Assembly (NCBI GenBank): GCA_040756745.1
Contig: JBFLYO010000027.1
Coordinates: forward strand, 1-57,059
DNA: 57,059 nt
Direction of reading: 5' to 3'
Source of the DNA: JBFLYO01 sp040756745
GTDB lineage: Bacteria > Bacteroidota > Ignavibacteria > UBA10030 > UBA6906
This document shows, piece by piece, positions 34,001-42,448 of this stretch (its first letter is position 1; each line of letters opens with the position of its first letter). A program made the position numbers and the translations under genes. The notes below the pieces were generated by a model. It did no database searches. It saw nothing but the letters and a program-made list of their open reading frames with translations, and had not been told where the DNA came from.

Positions 34001-36575
34001 CACCCGACTCGTCGCGCAGCGGCGAAAGCCGACACCAGAGGAGCAGTGGTTCCCCTCCCTCCGGCCGGACAAACTTCACGTCTTCGGAGCTTACGGGAGC
34101 GCCAGCGAGCGCACGGTGAAGGAGCTCGTGGAAGTCCTCCAGCTCGAAATGCGGCGGACCGTCGAGCCCGCTGCGTCCCACGACCTGGTCGCGGGAAAAG
34201 CCCGTGAGAAGTTCCATTGACCGGTTCCACTCCCTGTAGCGGAGTTCGCGGTCATAGACCATGACGCCTTCCTGGACGCTCTGGAGCACGAGCCCGGTGA
34301 ACGCGGAGGCCTCGGCCAACGCATGTTCCGCTTCGACGCGCGCGGTGATGTCGCTTACCGTCCCGACAATCGATGTCACGGCTCCCGAGTCATCGCGACG
34401 GTATCGCACGGCATCCCGCACGTACCGGTATGCGGCCTTGCCTTTGGGGAGGAGACGGTATTCGAGGGTGAACTCTTCAATCCCCGACTCCCGCTGCGCC
34501 ACCCTCTGTGCATACGCGGTGCGGTCGTCGGGATGGAGAATGTTCCGCCAGAGATTAGGATTGAGGAGAAACTCCTCGCATGCGTATCCCGTGAGCCGCT
34601 CCGCCTGGCGACTCAGGAGGAAGAATGCGCCGGCAGGCGTCGACTCGTAGAGGACATCAGGAAGTGCGTCGACGGCTCCGTGGTAGCGCACCTCGGACTC
34701 GCGGAGCCGGTCATAGCGCAGAGCGTTGGCCAGCGCGTCGCCCGCGTGCCGGGAGATTTTCGCGAGGAGAACTGTATCACGCGCGGTCGGGGGAGCTTCT
34801 TTCGCTGAGCAGAAGATCACAAGTCCGTTGACCTCTTCGCCGGCCAGGAGAGGGAGAAGGAGAACGGTCCGGATTCCCGCGGACTCGAACAGCGATTTGT
34901 ACGGAAGGTGCGGCGGATAGTCCGAAGTGTCCAGGAGCACCGCTTCTGCAGTCTTCACCGCAAGACCTGATACCCCTTCATCGACGTGTTGCCGCGCAAG
35001 CGCATCGATCACGGCCTGGGGTAAATTCTCGTGCACAGCGAGCGTCAGCGTTACGCCGTCCGGCTCCCGTCGATAGCTCCCCCCGCCGTCAAACCCGAGC
35101 CACCGCACTGCAGCCCTGATCAGCGAGACCATAACGGCGTCGGGATCGAGCGACAGATGGATCTCGTGGGCGAGCTGATTCAAAACGCTTTGTTCGCGGG
35201 CGTGTCGTCGTGCCTCCTCCGCGAGGGCATGCCGTTCGGATATGTCGGTGTGATGGCACACGAGGGCCGGCGCACCTCCATAGAGCACCGATTCCCCATG
35301 CAGCTCGATCGTCCGATGAGACCCGTCCTCCCGCCGCATTATATATTCAATGATGAGTTCCGCTGATTTCCCCGGCATGCCGGGTCGGAGCCGGTCCGCG
35401 AACTCCTTCCGCGCCCTGGGCGCAAGCATGAATGCCACGTCCTTATCCACCACTTCGGCAGCGGATCCTGCACCCACCAGAGAGGCAAATGGCTTGTTCG
35501 CATACACAAACCGGCCGTTCTGCGCAATCGTCACCGCAGCCGGCTGCCGGTCAATGACCGCTTCGAGACTCTGCATCGACGCGCGGAGCTTCCGGATCGT
35601 CTCTTCTCTGCCCGCAACGAGTTCATCTCCTCGCCGCACTTCCTCGGCCGCGTCACGCAATGTCGCCAGGGTTCGACCGCCTCCCAGCGACGATGCGGAT
35701 ACCGCGGCCGTGAAGATGCGCCCACTCTTGCGGCGCAGCACGACCAGGCCCGTCGCCTTGCGTGATTTCCGGAGCTCCGCCACGAATCGAAGAGCCGCTC
35801 GATATTTGCCCGGCGCGATCACGCGATCCAGGGTGACGCGTTTCATCTCTCTCGCGTTATATCCCATCATGGCACAGGCACGGGGATTTGCAAGAACTTC
35901 GCCGTTGCTCTGATCCACCAGAATCATCCCGTCGTGCGCACGCTCGAACATCTCACGGAAAGGCTCCTGCAGTATGTCCACCACGGAGTCGCCTCGCCCT
36001 GCGGGGAGTGCCGGAGGATCCCACGGGAGACCCGACTCATCTATCCGCAGACGGCGGGGGAAAAACAACAGCGGGGCAAAGACACCTTTCGCAGTGATAC
36101 ACTGGCAGTACGTTGCTCCGCCGATCGTCGTCACTTCGAAGACAAAACGAGGCCGGTCCTTGAGCTGGCCGAGAGCGGACGGTGGGATGGCGGAAGAGTG
36201 GAGAATCCAGACCGATCGTCTTCCAGATCGGGCGAGTCGCGCAGAAAACCGTTCGTGGAAACGAAGAATCTCTTTTTCATTTCGCTGCCAGGGCTGCTTT
36301 CCCTGGTTCCAGACGATCAACAGTGGGGTCCGGGGGGAGATTCGGGGGATCATCCTCCCGGCCTCGGCCGCTGCACCGGTCGCCGCCTTCCCGCCGACAG
36401 TGTCAAGATCGAGGATCGCGTCCCCGAGGAAAGCAGCGAGAGCCGCGCGCAGTCCGACACACGTCTCCTCCGACGGGGCAGCGATAATGCACTGCTCTCC
36501 CTTCGCAAGCCCATCAATGAGATCGCGCAGTGATGCGGTTTCCAATATGCCTGATGGCTCCCCTGCCGTGCTCAT
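31002..36575 (-). CDS. multi-PAS/GAF sensor histidine kinase (12 or more domains)
   Basis: This 1857-residue soluble kinase has no membrane segment. Approximate order: an N-terminal domain (1-195) I do not recognise with confidence; PAS (205-315), PAS (335-450), GAF (470-625), PAS (628-750), PAS (760-875), PAS (885-1000), GAF (1020-1170), PAS (1180-1300), GAF (1325-1475), GAF (1485-1620). Then come the HisKA domain with SHDLKEPL (His1648) and the HATPase domain with N box NLIANAIKF, DNGIGID and GTGAGLTI. All kinase motifs are intact. It should sense several cytoplasmic signals and phosphorylate the regulator encoded 4 bp downstream. The ATG at 36575 is preferred over a TTG two codons upstream. 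Confidence 0.93.
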   Translation of the reverse strand: MSTAGEPSGILETASLRDLIDGLAKGEQCIIAAPSEETCVGLRAALAAFLGDAILDLDTVGGKAATGAAAEAGRMIPRISPRTPLLIVWNQGKQPWQRNEKEILRFHERFSARLARSGRRSVWILHSSAIPPSALGQLKDRPRFVFEVTTIGGATYCQCITAKGVFAPLLFFPRRLRIDESGLPWDPPALPAGRGDSVVDILQEPFREMFERAHDGMILVDQSNGEVLANPRACAMMGYNAREMKRVTLDRVIAPGKYRAALRFVAELRKSRKATGLVVLRRKSGRIFTAAVSASSLGGGRTLATLRDAAEEVRRGDELVAGREETIRKLRASMQSLEAVIDRQPAAVTIAQNGRFVYANKPFASLVGAGSAAEVVDKDVAFMLAPRARKEFADRLRPGMPGKSAELIIEYIMRREDGSHRTIELHGESVLYGGAPALVCHHTDISERHALAEEARRHAREQSVLNQLAHEIHLSLDPDAVMVSLIRAAVRWLGFDGGGSYRREPDGVTLTLAVHENLPQAVIDALARQHVDEGVSGLAVKTAEAVLLDTSDYPPHLPYKSLFESAGIRTVLLLPLLAGEEVNGLVIFCSAKEAPPTARDTVLLAKISRHAGDALANALRYDRLRESEVRYHGAVDALPDVLYESTPAGAFFLLSRQAERLTGYACEEFLLNPNLWRNILHPDDRTAYAQRVAQRESGIEEFTLEYRLLPKGKAAYRYVRDAVRYRRDDSGAVTSIVGTVSDITARVEAEHALAEASAFTGLVLQSVQEGVMVYDRELRYREWNRSMELLTGFSRDQVVGRSGLDGPPHFELEDFHELLHRALAGAPVSSEDVKFVRPEGGEPLLLWCRLSPLRDESGVIAGVVGTVTDVTHRKSLERELRESEETLRNVIDTLGDALMICDLRGKVWEVNREFTALTGYARGEVIGTDFPYPWLIEEQMPRFMVWLAALREKKFLRDFDMTWKRHDGHKIAISMNTTLLRNALGEPVAMLNLARDISERHRLTGELAAKGRQIEMLNRIISKANSTVEFAQIFDTIAEEVRGLTAYDHMNVCLLTDDREHLRVHASVGGEFPLPRQGDVIPLAECSSRVSLAERQAMVFDDLSRGESGQLLPARAGMRSEISIPIMLNERVLGTFNVFSAGASAFRGDELSYLQPIADQIGALIDRTQLFQRVRDDSAYIHNLLDSIESVVFTVDQNSVVREVNTAWREFAVLQGTPDLGEESQIIGRQLGEVIAEPALCAELPAVIPNLFDGTLKEFSREFVFGQAEKGKSFHLAVTPMAVHERVTGLVFTLTDITEIKRAEEEVRRRNEELVALNAVASSINQSLELDEVLAVAAAQVRRLSKADIVLCYLSDERDRLRLASHLGITERHATEVKVIDREGSLAGAIITGGKPVAIAGDVASDARVTPQGRAMFGELGMQSLIGIPLTSKERVLGALIIAFASPHAATDQEQRVLMLIGNQLGAALENVQLYSEVQSQVRRITLLFEIGRGLTGALDTRTVLGVVRNELQRSLTFDDFIYLSVRSDGSLVSQFAARGVGGAKQDVAADDPGIRSAAEGSAFAGMSARGIPLLAVPVRVKQKVAGVLAMLRPDPDPQTHLRLFESIATLIEIAFDRALLYEDTLAKSKEIEHRNKELDDFTYVVSHDLKEPLITIEGYSKIVLNDYRDTVDEEGKGYLTSVVQASHRMKHLIDDLLTLSRIGRVSEMQEALPLRTVIDNVLRDFEFSLKESHATVEVPGSLPTVRYNRTELGMVFRNLIANAIKFNRSPAPRIEISVTDGEREYTVAVRDNGIGIDSRHYDKIFVIFQRLHRTEDFRGTGAGLTIVKKIVENHRGKIWVESVVGEGTTFFFTIPK

Positions 36576-36623
36576 ACGCAAGATTGGAGAACAACACTGG
36601 AAATGTACTCGAGATCCAGCCGC

Positions 36624-37382
36624 TTACCAGCTCCCGCTCGCCCCGCCCCCGCCGAAGGAACCTCCGCCCCCGCTGAAGCCCCCGCCGCCGAACGATCCTC
36701 CCCCGATCCGGCCTCCAAAGCCTCCTCCTCTGAATCCTCCCCCCATGCCCCCGATGATCCATGGGAGTCCGGAACTCCGCATCCCCCACCCGCCACCGCC
36801 GCCCCTCATCCGGCTCATTAACATAACGAGCAATGCGATCACGACCAGGGCCGGGATCAAACTCCCCCAATCACGCCGATCCTCCCTGGACTCCTGCCTG
36901 TATTCGTCCTTCACAGCGGCCATGATTGATTCCACGCCCGCCATGATGCCGCCGTAGTAATCTCCTTCCCGGAAGTGCGGAGTGATTTCCCGTCGTATGA
37001 TCAGTCCGGTCAGCGCATCGGGAAGCGCCCCCTCCAGCCCGTAGCCGACCTCGATGCGGATACGACGATCCTCCATTGCCACGAACAGCAGGACGCCGTT
37101 GTTTTTCCTCTCGCGGCCGATCCTGTTTTTCTCGGCAATCCGGAGTGTGATATCCTCAAGCGATCCGCCCCCCATGGAGGGGACCATGAGGACGACGATC
37201 TGCGTCGACGTGGAATCATCGAACGTCCTGAGCATGCGCTCCAGCCGTGCAAGCTCGCCGGACGTGAGCGTGCCCGACAGATCCGTGGCGTACCTGCTGA
37301 GCGCAGGGATCTCCATTTCCTGCGCATGAAGCGGGAACCAGGCGGCGACAACGACCAACAGCAGCCAGGAGAATCTTCGCAC
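36624..37382 (-). CDS. TPM-domain (YgcG-like) membrane protein with Gly-rich tail
   Basis: The 252-residue product has a signal peptide (VRRFSWLLLVVVAAWFPLHA) and a periplasmic TPM domain with VVLMVPSMGGGSLEDITLRI, NGVLLFVAMEDRRIRIEVGY and ALPDALTGLII. One membrane helix (about 175-190) and a tail made almost only of Gly with Ser and Phe follow. TPM proteins are tied to membrane-protein quality control and often sit next to lemA, as here. The GTG at 37382 was chosen because AGGAG lies five bases upstream; an earlier GTG at 37400 has no such site. Confidence 0.88.
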   Translation of the reverse strand: MRRFSWLLLVVVAAWFPLHAQEMEIPALSRYATDLSGTLTSGELARLERMLRTFDDSTSTQIVVLMVPSMGGGSLEDITLRIAEKNRIGRERKNNGVLLFVAMEDRRIRIEVGYGLEGALPDALTGLIIRREITPHFREGDYYGGIMAGVESIMAAVKDEYRQESREDRRDWGSLIPALVVIALLVMLMSRMRGGGGGWGMRSSGLPWIIGGMGGGFRGGGFGGRIGGGSFGGGGFSGGGGSFGGGGASGSW

Positions 37383-37402
37383 GCCGTCTCCTGTGGGCAC
37401 GC

Positions 37403-38011
37403 TCAGAATTTCACCTGCGGGGCGTTCTCTGCTCCAGCCATCGCGTCAAAATAGGGCCTCTCCCGGAACCCGCGGAATGCGGCAACCATGGAGGCGGGGA
37501 ATCGGCGGACGGTGGTGTTATACGTTTGCACCGACTGGTTGAACCGCTGACGCTCCACGGTGATCCGGTTCTCCGTCCCCTCAAGCTGGGTCTGGAGGGC
37601 AAGGAAGTTCTCGTTTGACTTCAACTGGGGATAATTCTCCGAGACGACCAGCAGTCGCTGCAGCGCGGAGCTCAACTGATCCTGCGCCGCCTGGAATTTC
37701 GAAAACGCCTGCGGGTCGTCGAGCACGTCCTTCGTGACCGTCATCTGTCCCACCTTGGCCCTCGCTTCGGTCACGCCAAGCAACACCTCCTGCTCCTGAT
37801 TGGCGTAGCCTTTGACTGTTTCGACGAGATTCGGGATGAGGTCTGCACGTCTCTGGTACTGGCTCTCGACCTGGCTCCAGGCGGAACGCACGCCTTCGTC
37901 CAGCGACACAAGTGTGTTATTGACACCCACACCCCAGAGGAAAGTGCCGACCGCAAACACCGCAATCGCGCCGACGATGATTGCCGCGATCAGACAGCCA
38001 CGAGATTTCAT
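37403..38011 (-). CDS. lemA: LemA family protein
   Basis: The 202-residue protein has an N-terminal membrane helix (about 7-27) and the LemA signature helices: LVSLDEGVRSAWSQVESQYQ, RRADLIPNLVETVKGYA and LLVVSENYPQLKSNENF. LemA proteins are helical membrane-anchored proteins of unclear function, usually encoded with TPM proteins. The gene starts 9 bp after capA and the TPM gene follows closely, so the three form an operon. Confidence 0.93.
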   Translation of the reverse strand: MKSRGCLIAAIIVGAIAVFAVGTFLWGVGVNNTLVSLDEGVRSAWSQVESQYQRRADLIPNLVETVKGYANQEQEVLLGVTEARAKVGQMTVTKDVLDDPQAFSKFQAAQDQLSSALQRLLVVSENYPQLKSNENFLALQTQLEGTENRITVERQRFNQSVQTYNTTVRRFPASMVAAFRGFRERPYFDAMAGAENAPQVKF

Positions 38012-38020
38012 GCATGCTCC

Positions 38021-39034
38021 TTAGTTGGTGAATATCGTTGCCGGAAACATTCTTGACAGCCGCCGAACCGATTGCACCACGCGCGCCGAGTCAGCGCCGC
38101 CGAGCAGCGATGCGCGCCATGCGTCGATCCGGACGGGCATGAACCGGTACCGTGGGCCGTCCGGTTCAAGCCGGATCTCCAGGATGCCGGTATCGTACCT
38201 GTCCCGACTGTTCCCCCCGAACAACAGGTTCCCCAGGGAGTACGCGATTACGCCGTTCCTGTACCGCTCTATCCCCTGCAGTACGTGCGGATGATGCCCG
38301 ATAACCGCATCCGCTCCCGCATCGATCACTGCGTGCGCAAATGCCCGCTGAGAGGCATCCGGTGACAATGCTTTCTCCGTCCCCCAGTGGAGATTCACGA
38401 CGATGAACCCGACGTTGTCCCTCCTCCGGAGCGTGTCAATCTGATCGCGTATGAGTGGAAGCTCTCGTCGGGCCACGCCGGCTGACCTGCGCCGCGCACC
38501 CGGAGATTCACCCCCCCCATAGTACGCGAGGAATCCGATCTTCTGTCCGCGAATATTGAGAACGACGGGGCGATACGCCTCCTCCCGATCCCGTCCCGCG
38601 CCCACGTGAAGGATCCCTATCGAATCAAGATACGAAATTGTATCGAAAAGTCCTTCCTTGCCATAGTCGAAGATATGGTTATTCGCCAGTGAAACGATAT
38701 CGATCCCGGCCGCAGTGAGAGCCGGGAGATACTCCGGTGACATCCGGAAGTTGTAGGGTTTGGGGACTTTCTTCCCCTGACGGGTGACAGGGTGTTCGAA
38801 GTTCACCATTGCCACGTCGGCGTCGGACAGTGCGGTGAATCCTTCGAAGGCATACGCAGGCCGTCCGGCAGTTGCGGACTCATAGTAGCCCCCCAGCAGC
38901 ACATCGCCGCCGAAGCGGAGGGTGACGGTTGGCTGGGACGAATCCACCTGTGCCTCTCCCACAGATCCGGCCCCAGCGTGCTGGCTGAGGGAGAGCGTAA
39001 TCAGGAATGAAACTACGACGGGCAACCAGAACAT
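38021..39034 (-). CDS. CapA-family (PGA_cap) metallophosphatase-fold protein
   Basis: The 337-residue product has a signal peptide (about 1-22) and a CapA domain: LRFGGDVLLGG, ADVAMVNFEHPVT, IVSLANNHIFDYG, VNLHWGTE and VIGHHPHVLQGIE. These are the metal-ligand-like motifs of poly-gamma-glutamate synthesis proteins. Such proteins act outside the cytoplasm; the exact reaction is not established for most members. The ATG at 39034 starts the signal peptide; an upstream extension runs through the terminator of the previous gene and is rejected. Confidence 0.9.
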   Translation of the reverse strand: MFWLPVVVSFLITLSLSQHAGAGSVGEAQVDSSQPTVTLRFGGDVLLGGYYESATAGRPAYAFEGFTALSDADVAMVNFEHPVTRQGKKVPKPYNFRMSPEYLPALTAAGIDIVSLANNHIFDYGKEGLFDTISYLDSIGILHVGAGRDREEAYRPVVLNIRGQKIGFLAYYGGGESPGARRRSAGVARRELPLIRDQIDTLRRRDNVGFIVVNLHWGTEKALSPDASQRAFAHAVIDAGADAVIGHHPHVLQGIERYRNGVIAYSLGNLLFGGNSRDRYDTGILEIRLEPDGPRYRFMPVRIDAWRASLLGGADSARVVQSVRRLSRMFPATIFTN

Positions 39035-39051
39035 CGGAGCACCGTGATGAT

Positions 39052-39083
39052 AAAAAAAAAGGAAGCCCGAAGGCTTCCTTTTC
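39052..39083 (-). terminator. intrinsic terminator of the 194-aa barrel gene
   Basis: On the minus strand AAGGAAGCC, loop TTCG and GGCTTCCTT (39080-39059) are followed by a run of T residues (39060-39052). It ends the transcript of the gene at 39103 and separates it from capA. Confidence 0.9.
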
Positions 39084-39102
39084 GAATTACAACCTGACCT
39101 CA

Positions 39103-39687
39103 TCAGATGGGGAAATTCACGCCAACGCGCGCACCAAGGCTCCCGGATGAGCTCCCCGAGGTGGCAATCCCGTCATAACGGGCGGAGACATCGACCGTGA
39201 CCTTTCCGGCGGCAATCTCAACTCCGACGCCGGGGGCATAGTTGAAGTCACTTCCCGTCGAAGAAATCTCGCCGCCAAACGTCCCGAATGGCGTGGTGAT
39301 CACGGGCGTGCTGACCTTGCTTGACCAGAAGAAGAGCCCGAGCTCTGCAATGCCGTAGAAGCGGGCTTTGCCTTCCGGCATGAAGTAGTACTTGCCGAAC
39401 ACGCGCACCGGCACGCCGCTGAACGACGGCTTCACAGTGGATCCTGCGATATCCTTCCCCGTCCAGGTGTAGTATCCCGCCGTAAGTCCGGCGCTGAACA
39501 TCGGGGTGAAGTTATACTGACCACGCGCACTGCCACCAAAGCCGATCGAATAGGCGTCGCCGAAGGTTCCCATGGGGAGCAGAAAGTCGCCGCCAACGCT
39601 CACGACCATCTTCCCCTGCGCATTGGAGGGCGCTGCCAGTCCCACGGCCAACGCCAAGACCACGACCGCCAGTAACAGCTTTTTCAT
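39103..39687 (-). CDS. small outer-membrane beta-barrel protein
   Basis: The 194-residue product has a signal peptide (MKKLLLAVVVLALAVGLAAP) followed by alternating hydrophobic/polar strands (SIGFGGSARGQYNF, SAGLTAGYYTWTG, RFYGIAELGLFFWS). It ends in a strand with the terminal FPI, the pattern of a small OmpA/OprF-like eight-strand barrel. The ATG at 39687 has GGAG eight bases upstream; an ATG two codons earlier is too close to it. A near-perfect promoter lies 67 bp upstream and a strong terminator downstream, so it is probably highly expressed and monocistronic. Confidence 0.82.
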   Translation of the reverse strand: MKKLLLAVVVLALAVGLAAPSNAQGKMVVSVGGDFLLPMGTFGDAYSIGFGGSARGQYNFTPMFSAGLTAGYYTWTGKDIAGSTVKPSFSGVPVRVFGKYYFMPEGKARFYGIAELGLFFWSSKVSTPVITTPFGTFGGEISSTGSDFNYAPGVGVEIAAGKVTVDVSARYDGIATSGSSSGSLGARVGVNFPI

Positions 39688-39753
39688 TGTCATGACTCCG
39701 ATAAGTGGATAAATGATTGGGTTAGGGGAATGTCGGGAAAAACAATCGCACCA

Positions 39754-39782
39754 AGTATACCTAAACTTCACCTCATTGTCAA
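39754..39782 (-). promoter_or_regulatory. near-consensus sigma70 promoter
   Basis: TTGACA (39782-39777), a 17-bp spacer and TATACT (39759-39754) precede the barrel gene. This is the best promoter match in the window. The rest of the gap to 39880 shows nothing else I can name. Confidence 0.75.
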
Positions 39783-39880
39783 GATTTGCTCTCGCAAAAC
39801 GTTGTTCCCGTTCAGTAAAGCGATGGAACACGCAACAGCGCTAACTCCTCACCGCACAACGGAATCGCAGGACTGTGGCA

Positions 39881-40543
39881 TTACATGAGGTGAACAATGG
39901 CGCCAAGCAGTACCTGGAACCCACGGGTCTTGATCTTGAGCGCCTGTGCTCCAGGCGCCGCAGGGGTCTTGTTGATGTCGCTCAACCCCAGTGAATATCG
40001 TACGTCGGCCGTCAACCCAAGTTTCGGTATGATGTTGATCTCAGCGCCACCCCCGAAGTCGATGGCGAAGTTCGTCCCCTCCGTGAAATCCTTCAGATCG
40101 GATTCCCCGTCAAAACCCGGACCCGCCCCCTCTGTTTTCGACTTCGACGAGAGGAGAATGCCGAAACTGGGGCCGGCAAAACCGTAAGGACGGACCATGC
40201 CCTTCAGGAATTTGACCTTGAAGAGAAACGGGAGATTCAAGTAGTTGTAGCTGAGCGTTTGTTTTGCAGGTCCCTGGCTGAACTCGCATCCGTGCCCAAC
40301 ATAGGTGGGCTCAAGGACCACGTAGAACATCTTCGCAAAGCCGAGCTCGGCCACGCCTCCAACCATGAAACCCATCTTTCCGCTTTTGGTGACGCCCGGG
40401 TTGAGCGTCTCCGGGTCGAGCGACAGAGTCCCGAAATTCAGCCCGAGCTTCAACCCGGCGCCGAACTCGATCTGAGCGGTTGCAGAGGCGACGACCATAG
40501 TCGTAAGCAACACAACTGTAATTGCCTTGAATGTGCGTTTCAT
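39881..40543 (-). CDS. outer-membrane beta-barrel protein (PorT-like fold family)
   Basis: The 220-residue product has a signal peptide (1-23, ending ASATAQ) and an outer-membrane barrel pattern typical of the OMP_b-brl_2 type common in Bacteroidota. It shows FGAGLKLGLNFGTLS, LNLPFLFKVKFL, VRPYGFAGPSFGILL and FGGGAEINIIPKLGLTADVR. LPFLFK and RPYGFAGP are frequent in PorT-like barrels. A GGAGA Shine-Dalgarno lies eight bases before the ATG. Its substrate or role is unknown. Confidence 0.8.
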   Translation of the reverse strand: MKRTFKAITVVLLTTMVVASATAQIEFGAGLKLGLNFGTLSLDPETLNPGVTKSGKMGFMVGGVAELGFAKMFYVVLEPTYVGHGCEFSQGPAKQTLSYNYLNLPFLFKVKFLKGMVRPYGFAGPSFGILLSSKSKTEGAGPGFDGESDLKDFTEGTNFAIDFGGGAEINIIPKLGLTADVRYSLGLSDINKTPAAPGAQALKIKTRGFQVLLGAIVHLM

Positions 40544-40677
40544 GGAAGTATCTCCTCAATCATGTGGTCGATGCCCCGCGCCAGTCGGGGGCACGGGACG
40601 AAAGCACGCATGCCCCTCCGGCGTGGACCGAAGAGGCATGCCAACTTGGACCGGACACACACAGGAAACCAACAATG

Positions 40678-40707
40678 ATGATAGCAGGGAAAAGAACGGG
40701 ACGGCAA
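40678..40707 (-). promoter_or_regulatory. possible sigma70-type promoter of the 220-aa barrel gene
   Basis: TTGCCG (40707-40702), an 18-bp spacer and TATCAT (40683-40678) give a leader of about 125 nt. The leader contains an interrupted stem built from GCATGCC and GGCATGC near 40608-40641. Confidence 0.4.
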
Positions 40708-40714
40708 GCCCGCG

Positions 40715-41254
40715 TTAGCGGATCTCGTACCTGATGCCGCTTGTGACGGCAATATAGAACGGAGTAATGCCGGTCGCAAACACAGGGCCGAATTGGAGAT
40801 CGGCCGGCACATACAGATCCTGGGCAATCGGGAAGAGCGCTCCACCACCGGCCCGGATGCCGAAATAGGGACCGCCGGTGTAGAAGAAGAGGTTGAACCC
40901 GGCGTCACCGTACGGACGGATCTTCGAACCGGGGATGTTGAAATACATCTTGAAGGTGTTCGCCCACTCAATCGGTGTACCACCTTGAGTGTTCAAATTG
41001 AGATCCATGCAAATGGCAAACCTCCTGTTGAAGATCACTTCTCCCGACGGGCCGATCTGGAGGCCTGCCTGAGTCGAGCTCGGGGGCTTGATTGTCTGGC
41101 CAAAGAAGGGATCGAAGTAACTCGACCCGCCGCCGACAGTGTAGATGGAAAGGCCGAGGCGCCCCCCGACGACCCACTGGGGCTGAGCCGAGGCATCAAC
41201 GGTGCACCATGCAAGGATTGCGAACAGGGCGAACAGGGGGGAAGCGCGCTTCAT
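40715..41254 (-). CDS. outer-membrane beta-barrel protein, unrecognised family
   Basis: The 179-residue product has a signal peptide (1-23, ending VDASAQ) and barrel-like strands (WVVGGRLGLSIYTVGG, PYGDAGFNLFFYTGGP, YFGIRAGGGALFP), ending in SGIRYEIR. A GGAGG Shine-Dalgarno lies about ten bases before the ATG. It resembles small porin-like outer-membrane proteins. Three barrel genes in a row suggest local duplication, but these two share little obvious identity. Confidence 0.7.
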   Translation of the reverse strand: MKRASPLFALFAILAWCTVDASAQPQWVVGGRLGLSIYTVGGGSSYFDPFFGQTIKPPSSTQAGLQIGPSGEVIFNRRFAICMDLNLNTQGGTPIEWANTFKMYFNIPGSKIRPYGDAGFNLFFYTGGPYFGIRAGGGALFPIAQDLYVPADLQFGPVFATGITPFYIAVTSGIRYEIR

Positions 41255-41291
41255 GGTCAGAGCCTCCGAGTATGTTGGTAAAGGTTCCCCG

Positions 41292-41320
41292 AATGTACAT
41301 ATCGCGATTCACTTTAGCAA
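41292..41320 (-). promoter_or_regulatory. possible promoter of the 179-aa barrel gene
   Basis: TTGCTA (41320-41315), a 17-bp spacer and TACATT (41297-41292) overlap the end of the acyl-CoA dehydrogenase gene and precede the barrel gene by about 40 bp. Confidence 0.45.
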
Positions 41321-42448
41321 GGAGCGGGCGATCACGATCCGCTGGATTTCGGATGTCCCCTCATAGATCTCCGTGATCTTCGCATCGCGCAAATACCGTT
41401 CCACCAGGTACTCGCGGACGTACCCGTATCCTCCGTGGATCTGGATCGCCTCCAGAGCCGCCTGAACTGCGATTTTTGATGCAAACAGCTTCGCCATTGC
41501 CGCCTCGGCCCCGAAGGGCTCGCCAGCGTCTTTCAGTGCAGCAGACTTGTACATCAGCATCCTGGCAGCGTCGATATTGGTGGCCATATCCGCAATCTTG
41601 AACTGGATCGCCTGCAGCTCCGCAATAGGGCGGTCGAACGCCTTTCGTTCCCGTGCGTAGTGGACGGAGGCCTCGAGGCACCCGCGGGCGATGCCGAGCG
41701 CCTGGGCCGCAATCCCGATCCTCCCCCCTTCGAGCGTCTTCATCGCAAATCGGAACCCTTCACTCTCCGCGCCAATCCTGTTCCCCGCCGGAACACGGCA
41801 GTCGGTGAACGAGAGGGATACCGTGTCGGAGCTCCGGATGCCGAGCTTCTTCTCTTTCTTGGCAACGGTGAAGCCAGGGGTCCCCTTTTCCACGATGAAC
41901 GTGCTGATCCCCTTTGCTCCCTTGGTCCTGTCGGTTGCCGCCATGACCAGGACAAGGTCAGCCGTGGAGCCGTTCGTGATCCAGTTCTTCGTGCCGTTCA
42001 GGACGTAGGAGTCGCCGTCCCTGGCAGCAAGCGTGTGCTGGTTGGAGGCATCACTCCCCGCCTCGGGCTCCGAGAGGGCAAATGCCCCCAACTTCCGACC
42101 CGCCGCCAGATCGCGAAGAAAACGTTCCTTCTGGTCATCCGAGCCGTCCTTGTTGATCCCGTAGCAGACCAGCGAGTTGTTCACGGACATGATGACGCCG
42201 ACCGAGGCGTCCACCCGTGAGATCTCCTCCATGGCGATGACGTAACTCAGCGTGTCGAGTCCCGCACCACCCCACTCCTCGGGTACCATCATCCCCATGA
42301 ATCCCAGTTCTCCAAGCTCCCTGACAATCTCGCGGGGGAATTCCTCCTTCTCATCCCGTTCGATGCTCCCCGGGGCGACGCGTTCCTCGGCAAACTTCCG
42401 CGCGGTTTCGCGGATCATGGTGTGAGTCTCAGTAAGAGCGAAGTTCAT
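41309..42448 (-). CDS. short-chain (butyryl-type) acyl-CoA dehydrogenase
   Basis: The 379-residue flavoprotein has signatures FALSEPEAGSDAS (FAD and substrate binding), KNWITNGSTADL, and ITEIYEGTSEIQRIVIAR with the catalytic base Glu363. The family oxidises acyl-CoA to trans-2-enoyl-CoA and passes electrons to ETF. The close sequence style to butyryl-CoA dehydrogenases and the neighbouring hbd and thiolase genes point to short-chain substrates. No Shine-Dalgarno is seen; a purine-rich repeat abuts the start. Confidence 0.93.
   Translation of the reverse strand: MNFALTETHTMIRETARKFAEERVAPGSIERDEKEEFPREIVRELGELGFMGMMVPEEWGGAGLDTLSYVIAMEEISRVDASVGVIMSVNNSLVCYGINKDGSDDQKERFLRDLAAGRKLGAFALSEPEAGSDASNQHTLAARDGDSYVLNGTKNWITNGSTADLVLVMAATDRTKGAKGISTFIVEKGTPGFTVAKKEKKLGIRSSDTVSLSFTDCRVPAGNRIGAESEGFRFAMKTLEGGRIGIAAQALGIARGCLEASVHYARERKAFDRPIAELQAIQFKIADMATNIDAARMLMYKSAALKDAGEPFGAEAAMAKLFASKIAVQAALEAIQIHGGYGYVREYLVERYLRDAKITEIYEGTSEIQRIVIARSLLK

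Noticed and set aside
36603..36957. Plus-strand Pro-rich frames opposite the TPM tail
   Set aside because: They are reverse translations of the Gly-rich tail of the TPM protein.
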